Below, one piece after another: positions 32,460-41,848 of a stretch of DNA of 45,735 bases (positions are counted from its first letter, which is position 1; every line of letters starts with the position of its first letter). Under the pieces are notes generated by a model. That model was not told where the DNA came from, searched no databases, and saw only the letters and a program-made list of their open reading frames with translations. The stretch lies in the NCBI GenBank assembly GCA_030849065.1, contig JASAON010001518.1, positions 1 to 45,735 of the forward strand, given 5' to 3'. The DNA comes from Jaenimonas drosophilae (Eukaryota; Euglenozoa; Kinetoplastea; Trypanosomatida; Trypanosomatidae). A program made the translations under genes and the position numbers.

Positions 32460-35114
32460 TCAGTGGATTTGATGGCAGTTTGCCTCAATCTCCTCCCACT
32501 GATGCAGCACCGATTGCAAACGCTCGAGCTCCGACTGAAAAGAATCATCGGCGGAGGTGTTGGCCATCTCTGCGCGACGTGTGTGCCGTGGATCAGGACG
32601 CAACAGATTGGAAGCCATCATCTCCTCACCCGTTTCCTTCCTGTGCTTCTGTGGAGATGGCCTCAACCGCTCAGAGTGCGCACGCTGTGCTTCATGTTGT
32701 GATGTATAAGTCAGAGGCCTCACACATGATGTCGTTGCAACGTTGCGTGTTGCATCATCCATGCTCCTCGATGTTGTTGTTCGTGGATAGGGGCTCACTT
32801 CAAGCAGGCCGTACACCGCACCGTAGAGCGCCGCATCCATGGGAGGGCTGCGCTCATATGCACCACCATCATCATCAACATCATCACCGTTCATCACGAA
32901 CCCACGTGGGGATTCACTGCCGTAGCGCACAACAGCAGCATCGGCATGCCGTCGATGCACCAACCGCTCACTTCCATCCGCAATCTGTGGCGTGAAGGTA
33001 CAGGCACGACGTTCATGCTCCTCCATCTCCGCACGGAGCGCATCAATCTTGCGTTGTTTTCGCTCTAACGTTTGCCGTTCACGTACAAAGAAATCCGCGC
33101 TGCGTGTTGGTGCCGTACGAACAACGACGGTCGCTGATGATGATGATGATGGTCGTCCAGCACATGCCTTGGCTGGCATGGTGTTGTTGGTAGCATCGAC
33201 GTGCATCCGTTGGCGGTCTCGCGCACGTGCGGCGAGCACATCGCGTTCCGCTGTACTTCCGAAACGTTCAGGGCGTGATGCTTCGCGCTCTGCCTCGGCC
33301 TTGGCTTCACGTCGAAGCTCCAAACGCCGTTTGCGCTCGCACTCTCGTTGACGCATGTTCTCAACGTACTGCGCCACCTCCGTCTCGGAACGCTTCACTT
33401 GCGTTGTTGCTGGAGATGGCGCTGTGGTTGCATCCACTTCAGGAGGAGGAGGAGCAGCATCTGCTGCGCGTACACCTTCATCATCATCATCTTCTTCTTC
33501 ATTCTTCTCTGGGACGTACCGACGAATACGTGGCTTGAACGTTGGAGTGTAGCGCGCTTCGAGCGCACGTCGGGCGGCATCTTGTGCAGTGCGTTGACGT
33601 TGTTGCCGTGCAAGAAAATCATTGGCGAGCATCGCCGCCTCAACCTCCGTCTGTGCCACGCCAGCCTCGCGCAACGTACGCGCCTGCTTCTGACGCAAGA
33701 TGCGCTCGCTCATGGCGTTGCGGTAGCGCCGATGCACCGCCGAATCTTCATCGAGCTCCTTCTCGAGCATCGCCTGTGCCAACTTAGAGCGTCGCTGTGC
33801 CTCCCACTCCATCGCGATCTCCACAAAAGGACGTTGCTCAGATGGAGATCGCGCGCATGTTGTTGTTGCTGGTGATGTGTGCGCTACATCAGTATTGTTG
33901 TTGTTGTTGTTGTTGTTGTTGGCAGTGTTGCGGCAGCTTCGTGCGCGTTCAGAGATGCTTGGCTTAAAGGTCAGAGCCCGTCGTGCCTCTTCCTCTCTCG
34001 CGCGCTGCTCCTCCATTAATTGTTGCCGCTTGCGTCGGCCAACAACTTCATAGGCGTAGAATCCTTGTGGCTTATCATCTGTTGATGATGGTGGTCGTGG
34101 CCGCTGTGCAGATTTGGCACGTTGTTGTTGTTGTTCTTGCGTGGTGCTGTGCTCAACGCTTGATTTAGATGGGCGTCGTGGTGCCGTTGCGGCGCGTACC
34201 TTTTCCATCTTTGAAGTGCGCACCGCAGCATGAGCTGTTGCTGCATCACTGGATAGTGTTGTTGTTGCTGTTGTTGTTGTTGTTGTTGGTGGTGGTGGTG
34301 CACGTACTCTCACAGGAGCTTGCTTCTTCTTCTCCACAACCTCTGGACGTGCGATCCGCGGTGCTGCTGCCGATGTTGTTGTTGCGCGTTTGCGCGCTGT
34401 AGACGTTGATTCAGCCACGGTTGTGGGCCCAAGACCGGCAGACGTGGTTGGTCGTGGAGGAGCAGCACCATCGTGTTGTTGTTGTTGTTCTTGTGTTGCA
34501 GCCACACGTGGTGCAGAGAGCTGAAGAAGCCGGTCTGAGATGGGCCGTGCGCTCAGTGCCTTGACTGCACTTGTGGCAGAGCGTTGAGCCAATGCCTTTG
34601 GCGCACCAACATCATCATCATCCACGTGCACCTCCACTTCGGGTTGTGCGGAGGAGGATGAGCGCGTTGCCACATCACGTGGCAATGTGCGTTCCCACGC
34701 AGCAGCGGGCTGTACTTCATGTTTGTGTGTGTTGTTGTTGTGTGGCGTACGGCGGAGAATCTCTGCCGTGGAGGCGAGCGAGAACACCGCCTTCACCGGA
34801 TGGCTCCGCGCAACACAGGTGGATGATGCAAGTGTTGTCGCTGAACGTGGCTGAGCAGCTCTTGGTGATACGCGCCCTGCCTGTGTGTGGTTCTCTTGTT
34901 GCGGAATACCAACAATTGGCGGAACTGCCAACCCATTGTTGGTGATGTGCTGCGATGTGCATGCAGATGATGATGATTGTGGTTGTATGCCGCACTCGTC
35001 GCACACACTGCGCCACAGAAAAGCGTTGAGTGCCTCGGGCGGTGGTGGCTCGACGGGCTCAGGCGGGAGTTGGCCTGCGCCAACAACATCGTCCACGGGA
35101 TGTGCAGGGTTCAT
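32460..35114 (-). CDS. Long coiled-coil protein with three TFxPxI motifs, probably cytoskeletal
   Basis: From ATG 35114 the protein has 884 residues. The N-terminal half is low-complexity (Pro, Thr, Ala, Ser, Gln). The C-terminal half has long Arg/Glu/Ala-rich helices (QQLMEEQRAREEEARR, RNAMSERILRQKQARTLRE, RRLELRREAKAEAEREASR). Each helical block carries the same short motif: ALTFKPSISERAR (about 33945-33983), TPTFKPRIRRY (about 33522-33551) and CTFTPQIADGSERL (about 32965-33003). This pattern occurs in microtubule-associated and basal-body proteins such as the FAM161 group, but I cannot assign an orthologue. An Asn run (AAC repeat at 33895-33920) follows the first motif. Confidence 0.75.
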   Translation of the reverse strand: MNPAHPVDDVVGAGQLPPEPVEPPPPEALNAFLWRSVCDECGIQPQSSSSACTSQHITNNGLAVPPIVGIPQQENHTQAGRVSPRAAQPRSATTLASSTCVARSHPVKAVFSLASTAEILRRTPHNNNTHKHEVQPAAAWERTLPRDVATRSSSSAQPEVEVHVDDDDVGAPKALAQRSATSAVKALSARPISDRLLQLSAPRVAATQEQQQQHDGAAPPRPTTSAGLGPTTVAESTSTARKRATTTSAAAPRIARPEVVEKKKQAPVRVRAPPPPTTTTTTATTTLSSDAATAHAAVRTSKMEKVRAATAPRRPSKSSVEHSTTQEQQQQRAKSAQRPRPPSSTDDKPQGFYAYEVVGRRKRQQLMEEQRAREEEARRALTFKPSISERARSCRNTANNNNNNNNNTDVAHTSPATTTCARSPSEQRPFVEIAMEWEAQRRSKLAQAMLEKELDEDSAVHRRYRNAMSERILRQKQARTLREAGVAQTEVEAAMLANDFLARQQRQRTAQDAARRALEARYTPTFKPRIRRYVPEKNEEEDDDDEGVRAADAAPPPPEVDATTAPSPATTQVKRSETEVAQYVENMRQRECERKRRLELRREAKAEAEREASRPERFGSTAERDVLAARARDRQRMHVDATNNTMPAKACAGRPSSSSSATVVVRTAPTRSADFFVRERQTLERKQRKIDALRAEMEEHERRACTFTPQIADGSERLVHRRHADAAVVRYGSESPRGFVMNGDDVDDDGGAYERSPPMDAALYGAVYGLLEVSPYPRTTTSRSMDDATRNVATTSCVRPLTYTSQHEAQRAHSERLRPSPQKHRKETGEEMMASNLLRPDPRHTRRAEMANTSADDSFQSELERLQSVLHQWEEIEANCHQIH
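33895..33920. repeat. GTT/AAC repeat coding for poly-Asn
   Basis: Eight to nine GTT units on the plus strand give an Asn run in the coiled-coil protein. It is the longest in-frame AAC tract in the window. Confidence 0.75.
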
Positions 35115-35564
35115 CACTCTTCCGAGAGAAGATTTATTATGCTGAGTGTGTTGGTGTGTGGGAGAAGCGCGGATGTCTTGGTGGAGGACGCAGAGGAGCT
35201 CCCTCACGTCAACCAACAAGTTCCCGCAAAAAAAAACAAACTACGAAGGCTGCAAACATAATGAGAAGAAGTGAATGAGATATTCGTTGAGCAACACCAA
35301 CCAACACACAGGCACCTGACATATAGTCTTCATCATTCTCATGCATCGTTGTTGCGTTCTAACCGAGCAATTGCTGATTCAGTGTGCATGTACCACCATC
35401 TCGTCCATGTGCGTGTGTTTCGTGGAGGAGATGAATCTTCATGATGCTCAACCTTTCCTCCACATCTTCGTCGTTGATATATACCCACACACCAACCAAC
35501 ACACACATGTTGTTTCATATCAAGATTCATGGACGCCACCACCGTCATCATCATCCTTCTTACA
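35115..35564. other. Intergenic region
   Basis: The 450-base gap contains CA-rich simple sequence and, on the minus strand, CT-rich stretches before AG sites near 35143 and 35119. These are candidate acceptors for the coiled-coil gene. Minus-strand open frames here overlap the next gene or start in repeats. I see nothing else. Confidence 0.55.
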
Positions 35565-36428
35565 CTACTTCGTTGCGTTTGGCTCCGCGGTGGGCTCCAC
35601 GGCCGACGTTGAGGTTCCAACAGCATCGCCATGATGTCGGCGGTGTTTGCGACGCTTCTCGCTCTGCATCTTGAGTGTGTGCAGCGATATGACCGTCGTG
35701 ATGGCGGGCGCAAAAGCCTGCGCCACAGATTCACCATAATACTCCCCGCGAGCTCCGCCAATGAGCTGGCCCACGGCGGAACCAAGAGCGGCGCAGACAA
35801 GAGCAGATGTACGTGCAATCACCGCGCGCACCATCTTGCTCTGCTTCTTTTCTTCGCCGGTGCGTTGCAGGCCAATGCGGGCAGCATCCACGACAATGGC
35901 GGCCACCGTTTCAGGCATTCGCCGCTTCACCGAATCCTCCAGCGCCGTCGCGGGTGATGAGCGTGCGTCGTTGATGTACGCTAAATCCTCCGTCGATGGC
36001 GGCGCACCAACGAGCTTGCTGAAGAAGTAGGGAATGTGTAAGAGCCTCGTAACCTCCGCGACGAAGTGTTGGCTTCGACGTGGATGAGCATCCCACAAAT
36101 ACACCACATCGCTGCCGTATGCAGATTCAGAGGTGATGAGAGCGCAGCACAGACCCGTTTGCACCGCCACCCGCGCAAGGCGATCGGCGTAGTTAATGAG
36201 CGCCGTCTTGGCATCTGCCGCGAGAAAATCCAAGAGCTCCTCCGTCTTCACTTCGGTGCCGTTCTCCACGCACTTCTCCAAACGTTGGTTTAATCCCTGC
36301 AAAGTTGGCACCACGACGAAGGTTACAATGGATAATGTGCTCGTGTTGTCGCGGTACCTCCGCCACACCAGCGAGCTGCACGTGTAGTTGTGAGGAGGGC
36401 AGCGCCTCAGCATCGTGTTGGTGGCCAT
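35565..36428 (-). CDS. Putative mitochondrial membrane protein with glycine-zipper segment
   Basis: From ATG 36428 the protein has 287 residues; a second ATG lies five codons on (MLRRCPPHNYTC). The start is Arg-rich with no acidic residue until about 29, like a mitochondrial presequence. Hydrophobic stretches are near 36-50 (STLSIVTFVVVPTL) and 213-255 (TSALVCAALGSAVGQLIGG, then YGESVAQAFAPAITTVISL); the Gly/Ala spacing resembles a glycine zipper. The middle part is mixed helical, and the tail is basic. I do not recognise the family. The frame continues upstream to 36662, but that part translates a GT repeat and a CT tract and is likely the 5'UTR. Confidence 0.68.
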   Translation of the reverse strand: MATNTMLRRCPPHNYTCSSLVWRRYRDNTSTLSIVTFVVVPTLQGLNQRLEKCVENGTEVKTEELLDFLAADAKTALINYADRLARVAVQTGLCCALITSESAYGSDVVYLWDAHPRRSQHFVAEVTRLLHIPYFFSKLVGAPPSTEDLAYINDARSSPATALEDSVKRRMPETVAAIVVDAARIGLQRTGEEKKQSKMVRAVIARTSALVCAALGSAVGQLIGGARGEYYGESVAQAFAPAITTVISLHTLKMQSEKRRKHRRHHGDAVGTSTSAVEPTAEPNATK

Positions 36429-36768
36429 GCCAACAAGAAATGATGAAGAAGTGTGTGTGTGTGTGTGTGTTCGGTGTGAAGATGAATCAGCGCCACTAAA
36501 CAACTTTTGACGTCTCGAAGGTGTTTGTGGAGACTCGGAGGGGAGATGGATGAACTTGGACGAAGATGAAGATGAAGATGAAGAAGAAGAGGTACGCGAT
36601 GGGTTGATGGTACGTATGTGGCGATCAGCTTCATCACCAACACCGTCAAAACGCCCATCCATTCAGACAACATTTGCTTCCGCATACAGTACAAGCACGA
36701 ATGAAACGCGACACAATATGATGCTGTGAGGATCTCTGCCACAACATACACACACATCATGATGATCA
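36429..36768. other. Intergenic region with GT repeat and pyrimidine tract
   Basis: It contains a GT repeat (36451-36470) and a GAAGAT run (36556-36592), which is CTTCAT on the mRNA strand. AG at 36497-36496 after that tract is the best acceptor for the gene at 36428. No ATG occurs between it and the start. Confidence 0.55.
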
Positions 36769-38478
36769 TCAGCTCAGAATGCTGATGGGCGCTGCAGCAG
36801 AGAAGCTTCGCGTAGAAACTAACCCGCGATCTTCTACGCTGGAGCTCAATAACCCCGCCGCGTTGGCTGAGTTCGGTGATGAAAACTGCGTACGTGATGA
36901 ACGCAACGGATTTGTGTTGGGGTCTGAGCGACGGCGTACCACATCGTGAGCCTCATCTGCACACACCTCACTCGCCTCCTCGGCGAATCTTCCCGCAGAT
37001 GCACCGCCACCTCCGAGCACATCAGCACCTAACCGGCCAAGCAGCTTCTTCATGTGCAGCAGCTCCTTCCGATGTCGCGTGAGTACCTCCACATCGGCGT
37101 TGCGTTGGGCCAGACGATCACGAAGTTGCTGATTATCTTCCTCCATCAGCTTGACCTTCTCGTGTAGGCGTTCGTTGGTGTCGGTGAGCTCCATCACCGT
37201 CTTCTCAACGAGGGCGTAGGGGCTGTTGATGCTATTCAGCGCATCCCGCGCAGCCTCCAGCGATACCTGAAGACGCTGAATCTGTTTATCCTTGAACTCC
37301 ACGTCATGTTGCAGGGATGAAACTTGATTCTCAAGGTGCAAACACCGCTTCGTAACGATGAGTGTGTGTGCGAGCTTCCGTGATCGTGGAAGGGCCAGGT
37401 AGCTCTCATAAGATGCGCCATCCGCACGTCGAGAGGTGGTGGCGGCCACAAAATCCCGCTCTGCACCATCGGCTGGCATGTGCTCCGCCAAGTTGGATAT
37501 GAAGAGCTCCGACTCCATCTCGAGATCGCCAAGACACTTAATCTTCTCATCCGCCGCTCTCAGGCAGCTCTCCAGCTCGAGGATGCGTTGGCCATGTTTC
37601 AGCTTCACTTCATAGTACTCAGCCTTGAGAATATCTAGCTTTTGCTCGCAGCACTCTGCGTTGGCGCGATGCCGCTCAGCATCCATCTCTGTTTCTTCCA
37701 GGCGTACAGCCAGACGCGCCACCTCCTCCGTCTTTAGCTGTGCCGTCATCTTAGCTTGCAAGTAGTTCTCCTGCTCAACCATGCTCCCCTTGTAGCGTGC
37801 TTGAAGATCACGAATGACGGATTCGAGCTCAACAATCTTTGCGTCTTGCGTCGCGCCCTGATGAAGGCGCCGTTGATGTGCCTCCTTCTCGCTTGCACGC
37901 ACCGCCTCACTCTCTGCCAGACGAAGCTGCATTTCCTTGTGTTCGTCGTTGAGCTTGGCGAGCTCCGCGCTCATCTCCGCCGCCCGCTTCACCGCCGCCT
38001 GTTGGCTTGCGCGCAACGTGCCAATTTGGCGGAAGATGCCAATCTTCACCGCATCGACGAGGTCTCGGCCAGACTCTGGTGTGGCGTCGATGCGTTGGTA
38101 GTCCGCCTCCGTGATGGGATGCGTGAGCTCCTCCTGAATGTTGTGCTTGAGACGATCTACTTGCGATTGTGTGGCACCGATTTGTTGTTGAAGCTGCACC
38201 GCCAACGCAGATACCTCCACCTCCCGTGTTTGAAGACGGTGATTGTTGGCGCGGAGCACATCAATTTCAGCCTTTTGACGCTCCAAGCGACGTAATAAGT
38301 CGCGTGGAGAGCTCGGAAGACGCTCGAGGAAGGCGGCCACGTTGGCGCGGCCAACTTCGCCCGCAGAGGCGACGGAGGAGGCGGCGGCGGCATCGCTTTC
38401 CGTCGTGGATCGCGACGATGATGGGGCAGGTGATGGTGGCAGCATACGCCGGCGGGTCTCGGCGGATGTGTCGGCCAT
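36769..38478 (-). CDS. PIBF1: PIBF1/CEP90-like centriolar coiled-coil protein
   Basis: The 569-residue protein is coiled coil from about residue 55 to 500. The C-terminal part matches human PIBF1 in sequence and order. TKRCLHLENQVSSLQHDVE corresponds to the human ARKVLHLEKQNSLLLKDLE region. AARDALNSINSPYALVEKTV corresponds to ANSLLNQTQQPYRYLIESV. LTRHRKELLHMKKLLGRL corresponds to LLNHREELAAMKQILVKM. The middle has LGDLEMESELFISNLAEH. PIBF1 sits at distal appendages and centriolar satellites and is needed for cilium formation. The N terminus and tail are Ser/Ala-rich. GTGTGCAG at 38518 gives a leader of about 40 bases. Confidence 0.78.
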   Translation of the reverse strand: MADTSAETRRRMLPPSPAPSSSRSTTESDAAAASSVASAGEVGRANVAAFLERLPSSPRDLLRRLERQKAEIDVLRANNHRLQTREVEVSALAVQLQQQIGATQSQVDRLKHNIQEELTHPITEADYQRIDATPESGRDLVDAVKIGIFRQIGTLRASQQAAVKRAAEMSAELAKLNDEHKEMQLRLAESEAVRASEKEAHQRRLHQGATQDAKIVELESVIRDLQARYKGSMVEQENYLQAKMTAQLKTEEVARLAVRLEETEMDAERHRANAECCEQKLDILKAEYYEVKLKHGQRILELESCLRAADEKIKCLGDLEMESELFISNLAEHMPADGAERDFVAATTSRRADGASYESYLALPRSRKLAHTLIVTKRCLHLENQVSSLQHDVEFKDKQIQRLQVSLEAARDALNSINSPYALVEKTVMELTDTNERLHEKVKLMEEDNQQLRDRLAQRNADVEVLTRHRKELLHMKKLLGRLGADVLGGGGASAGRFAEEASEVCADEAHDVVRRRSDPNTNPLRSSRTQFSSPNSANAAGLLSSSVEDRGLVSTRSFSAAAPISILS

Positions 38479-39093
38479 CTTCTTCTATGTCGTGTTTGTG
38501 TGTTTTGTTTTTGTGTTCTGCACACGTGTGGGTGTGGGAGGAGGTGGAGCCACAGCCAAGAGAGGCAGTGGCAGCAGCTCTTGACAGAGACGTGAAGATG
38601 CGAGGAAAAGAATGATCATCATCAAGATATAGAGAGTGAGAACAACAGCAGCAACATCATCAAGATCTGAAATCAGCAGCTTCTTGTGTGATTGTGCAGG
38701 TATGTGTGTGTGTGGATAAGAGAGCACACCCGCCACGGATGGAGAGAGAGCGGATGATGTTGTTGTTGTTTCGTCGACGTTTTCAGCGCCCCCAAAAAGA
38801 GAAGAAACGAATAAGCGATCCGATACCAAACAATGTTTTTTTTGACCATGAATTGTGTGCTGCCAATGATGATGATGAATGATGGCATCAATCATCATCT
38901 ACCGCAATAACACACCATTCATGCACACACACATACACCCACACGTGCCGGAACAACAACTAGAAACAGTGAAAAAAAAATTGAAAAGAAAAAAAAACAA
39001 GAAGGACATGGCGCATGATGATGTGGGCCATGATAACCCACGACGTTTTAGGAGGGAGGAGTATCAGCGCTTCACACACACACACCATCATCA
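38479..39093. other. Intergenic region
   Basis: The 615-base gap contains A runs (38973-38996 region), CA-rich sequence, and the acceptor for the PIBF1-like gene (AG at 38519-38518). A 137-codon minus-strand frame (38485-38898) crosses that acceptor and ends 6 bases before the PIBF1-like ATG, so it is not accepted as a gene. Confidence 0.55.
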
Positions 39094-39942
39094 CTAGTAG
39101 TGAGAGGTGGGCGCCGCGTCACCTTGCACAATGGCGATGCCAGAGCTCGTGCCAATGCGCCGAACACCCGCCGCGACGTACTGCTCCGCGGTGCTCTTAT
39201 CACGAACGCCTCCGGCAGCCTTCACCAGTGCCGCGTTGCCAACAACCGCCACCATGACATCCACCACCTCTGGCGTTGATCCCTTCGTGCTGAAGCCGGT
39301 GGAGGTCTTCACGTACGTCGCTCCCGCCGCAACACACAAGATGGCGCAATCAATGATCTCCACCTCCGTGAGGAGGCAGGTTTCAAAGATAACTTTTGTG
39401 GTTGTCTGTGGCCCACACGCGACGCACACCGCCTTCACATCTTCATACACATATCGATAGTTCTTGTCCCTGAGCTGACCAACGTTGATGACCATATCAA
39501 TATCGCAGGCACCGTTGGCCACCGCCTCTGCGGCCTCGGCAGCCTTAGACGTTGTCGTCATTTGCCCGAGCGGGAATCCAACCACGCAGGCAACACCAAC
39601 ACCGGTGCCATGCAACCGTTCCACCGCGAGCTTCACGCGGCACCCATTCACGCACACAGCCTTGAAGTGGTGGTGCTTGGCCTCCGCACAGAGCTGGAGG
39701 ATCTCACCCTCCGTGGCGTCCGCCTTCAGTTGCGTGTGGTCAATGAAATCGCCCAAACGTGAGAGGTCCTCGCCCGTCTTGCGCCAGCTGCCGTCGGTCG
39801 TGGAGAGGTGCGGAAACTTCTCGGCCAACCTGGGGAGGTCGAGGACCTCCGACATCACACGAATGCGCTCGAGGATTTGCGCGTTGAGCTTGCCGGTATA
39901 ACCAGGACGCATCGTCATCATAAGGTTTCCAAGTCCTTCCAT
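39094..39942 (-). CDS. deoC: Deoxyribose-phosphate aldolase (DeoC, class I)
   Basis: The 282-residue enzyme converts 2-deoxyribose 5-phosphate to glyceraldehyde 3-phosphate and acetaldehyde. All the class I elements are present: DIDMVINVG with Asp149, the Schiff-base Lys212 in YVKTSTGFSTKG, and Lys241 in VKAAGGVRD. It ends in a Tyr (TSHY), as the catalytic C-terminal Tyr of E. coli DeoC does. An N-terminal extension of about 55 residues precedes the core, which starts near LGDFIDHTQLK. The enzyme lets the cell use deoxynucleosides as a carbon source. I choose ATG 39942 because the longer frame starts at GTG 39993, inside the CAA-rich leader. Confidence 0.95.
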   Translation of the reverse strand: MEGLGNLMMTMRPGYTGKLNAQILERIRVMSEVLDLPRLAEKFPHLSTTDGSWRKTGEDLSRLGDFIDHTQLKADATEGEILQLCAEAKHHHFKAVCVNGCRVKLAVERLHGTGVGVACVVGFPLGQMTTTSKAAEAAEAVANGACDIDMVINVGQLRDKNYRYVYEDVKAVCVACGPQTTTKVIFETCLLTEVEIIDCAILCVAAGATYVKTSTGFSTKGSTPEVVDVMVAVVGNAALVKAAGGVRDKSTAEQYVAAGVRRIGTSSGIAIVQGDAAPTSHY

Positions 39943-40294
39943 GGTGATGATTTTGGTTGGTTGCTGTTGTTGTTGTTGGTGTTGTATCAGCACCTCTTAA
40001 GAAAGCGAATTGTTTAAAGTGTAGGACTACATGAGAGAGCCAAGGGGAGAAGAAGTAGGATGATGCAACTCAACAACACAGCACAACGTCATCATCATCA
40101 TCATCATCATGAGTGAGGCAAAAAAAAAAGAAACAATCATACCCCTGGATCGTCTTCGTAGACCTGTGCCAACAATTGCAAATCTCTGGAAGCATTGGTG
40201 TTCAATCTATGTAAACAAATGGCAACAAGATACCATCATCATGATTATGATCGTCATCCAAATCATCGTAGTAAATCTATGTTATTGTGCTCAT
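39943..40294. other. Intergenic region with CAT repeat
   Basis: The gap holds the CAA-rich leader of the aldolase (39960-39980, GTT on the plus strand), a likely acceptor CTTTCTTAAG near 40000, and a CAT repeat at 40090-40110. No gene is seen. Confidence 0.55.
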
Positions 40295-41299
40295 TTACTG
40301 CAAGCGGTTCTTCTTCTTTGGCCGTGGTGGTGCTACAGCGGCCGTTGAGGTTGGCACAGCAACACGCGGAGGTGGGGCCTGGCTCGCCACAAGCCGCTTC
40401 GCCGCCTCAATCGCATCCTCCACGGTCTCAATGGATACACCTTCGAGGAGCTTCGCCGCGCTGTTTGGCACGCCGCCGTTGCGTTCATTCAGCGTCCGTC
40501 GTCGGCCCCACGCAATGATGCTGAATCGATCCCCGACTGGGGTATGCATGCGTGGCACGCCATGCGTGAAGAGCTGATTCACTTCACCCGTGAAGGCGAA
40601 GCAATCACCATGTTTTTGAGGAAAGCTAAACTCTCTGCCCGACGCCTCATGCACAAAGACGAGGCTGCGCTCCGCCCCCAACGTGAGCCCAACCGTGAAA
40701 TCCTCGCGTTCCGCACGCCCGCCATAGGCGTGGCTGTCGTGGTGCTGCGGCTTCCACTGGGTGCCATCTCTGTAGTAGTTTAAACGGGTGGCATACACCT
40801 CAACATCAAAGTACTCGCTCAGCATATCAATGATGCTGTTGAAGGTCTGGCTGATATCGGTTGGATTATCAAAGACCTGGTGTTTGCTCCACTCAATCAG
40901 GCCACCCGCACCTGCCATGGCGGCACCTGTGCTCGCCACGAGCTCGTCCTTCAAACGGCAGTAGAGCTGGAGATCATCTTCATTGCACAAAAAGTTGTGA
41001 ATGTAAATGGCATTGCCACGGAGGAGGGAGGCAAAATCATCGACGAGTTGGCCATCAATCCGCGCCGCCTCCGACTTCATCAAGTCAGCGGCGTAGTTCA
41101 GAGCCACGTTATCAAAGGTGGCACCTTCCAGCACACGTTGTTGCAACAACAGGTCCTTCCACTGAGGTGCATCATCGTCTTGGGTGGGGGGAGAGGATGA
41201 TGCTGTTGTGGCAGCAGTTCTGGTGGCTGGCAGATTGGATGAGCGCGTGGAGGATGGCCAGGCGGACCTCGTCGACGACGGAGCCAAGGACACTGACAT
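40295..41299 (-). CDS. AlkB-like 2-oxoglutarate/Fe(II) dioxygenase
   Basis: From ATG 41299 the protein has 334 residues. After a Ser/Thr-rich N terminus, the region 95-268 is a 2OG-Fe(II) oxygenase of AlkB type. YIHNFLCNEDDLQLYCRL starts the fold, and LNYYRDGTQWKPQHHDSHAY carries the HxD iron ligands (His186, Asp188). VFVHEASGREFSFPQKHGDCF leads to the distal His246 (LFTHGVPR), and Arg258 in GDRFSIIAWGRR binds 2-oxoglutarate. AlkB homologues demethylate nucleic acids or modify proteins; the substrate cannot be told from sequence. The C-tail ends in a basic patch (PRPKKKNRLQ) that could aid nucleic-acid binding or nuclear import. The acceptor at 41336-41335 fixes the start. Confidence 0.85.
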   Translation of the reverse strand: MSVSLAPSSTRSAWPSSTRSSNLPATRTAATTASSSPPTQDDDAPQWKDLLLQQRVLEGATFDNVALNYAADLMKSEAARIDGQLVDDFASLLRGNAIYIHNFLCNEDDLQLYCRLKDELVASTGAAMAGAGGLIEWSKHQVFDNPTDISQTFNSIIDMLSEYFDVEVYATRLNYYRDGTQWKPQHHDSHAYGGRAEREDFTVGLTLGAERSLVFVHEASGREFSFPQKHGDCFAFTGEVNQLFTHGVPRMHTPVGDRFSIIAWGRRRTLNERNGGVPNSAAKLLEGVSIETVEDAIEAAKRLVASQAPPPRVAVPTSTAAVAPPRPKKKNRLQ

Positions 41300-41848
41300 G
41301 ATGAAATGGGTGCGAGCACAGAAACAACCTTCCTCTGAACGGAAAAAAAACCAAAGACGAGCAAGAAGAAGAAAGGCACGCATTGAAGGAGATATAGACG
41401 CACACTCTTGTCCGAAGTATCCAAGACTCACAGTGTTGAGGTGTTCCATGCACGAACATCAAGTGTGCTCCACTGAGGCGTTCATCCGACATTCATCTTC
41501 ACCCCTGCCACATGATCTCAACACGATGGGCTCATGGAAGGGGGCCTGATGAATGGGTACTATGTGAATTCTTCTTGGATATAGATGGAGCACAGAACAT
41601 GAAGATCCATCACATACCCTCTTTCCCCAAGAAGCATGCTTCGCCGATGCAGATACAATGTGTTGGTGCCCACTGAATCCAACAACAGCGACGTGGCGCA
41701 CCCACACCCACACACACACACACACGTCGGACGATCACCCTAACACAAAACAATCAAAAACAATACTTTGCCACAACATGTGGCCTCATCATCATCATGA
41801 CGATGATGAAACGCTTGATAACAACACTGTTTTTCCTGATGTGCCAAT
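41300..41848. other. Intergenic region
   Basis: The 549-base gap contains the AlkB-like acceptor, a CA repeat (41708-41727) and mixed sequence that presumably includes the 3'UTR of the PDI mRNA. A minus-strand frame at 41459-41725 starts in the CA repeat and is not credible as a gene. Confidence 0.55.
41335..41360 (-). other. Predicted spliced-leader acceptor for the AlkB-like gene
   Basis: The minus strand reads GGTTTTTTTTCCGTTCAG with AG at 41336-41335, 35 bases before ATG 41299. The T8 run beside the AG is a strong signal and excludes the longer frame starting at 41449. Confidence 0.7.

Noticed and set aside
28263..38478. A functional operon linking DNA repair, GPI and basal-body genes
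   Set aside because: Co-transcription in such units does not imply shared function, and the gene mixture shows no common pathway.
38485..38898. Minus-strand frame of 137 codons with a hydrophobic segment
   Set aside because: It ends 6 bases before the PIBF1-like ATG and spans that gene's splice acceptor, so it cannot be a separate mRNA.
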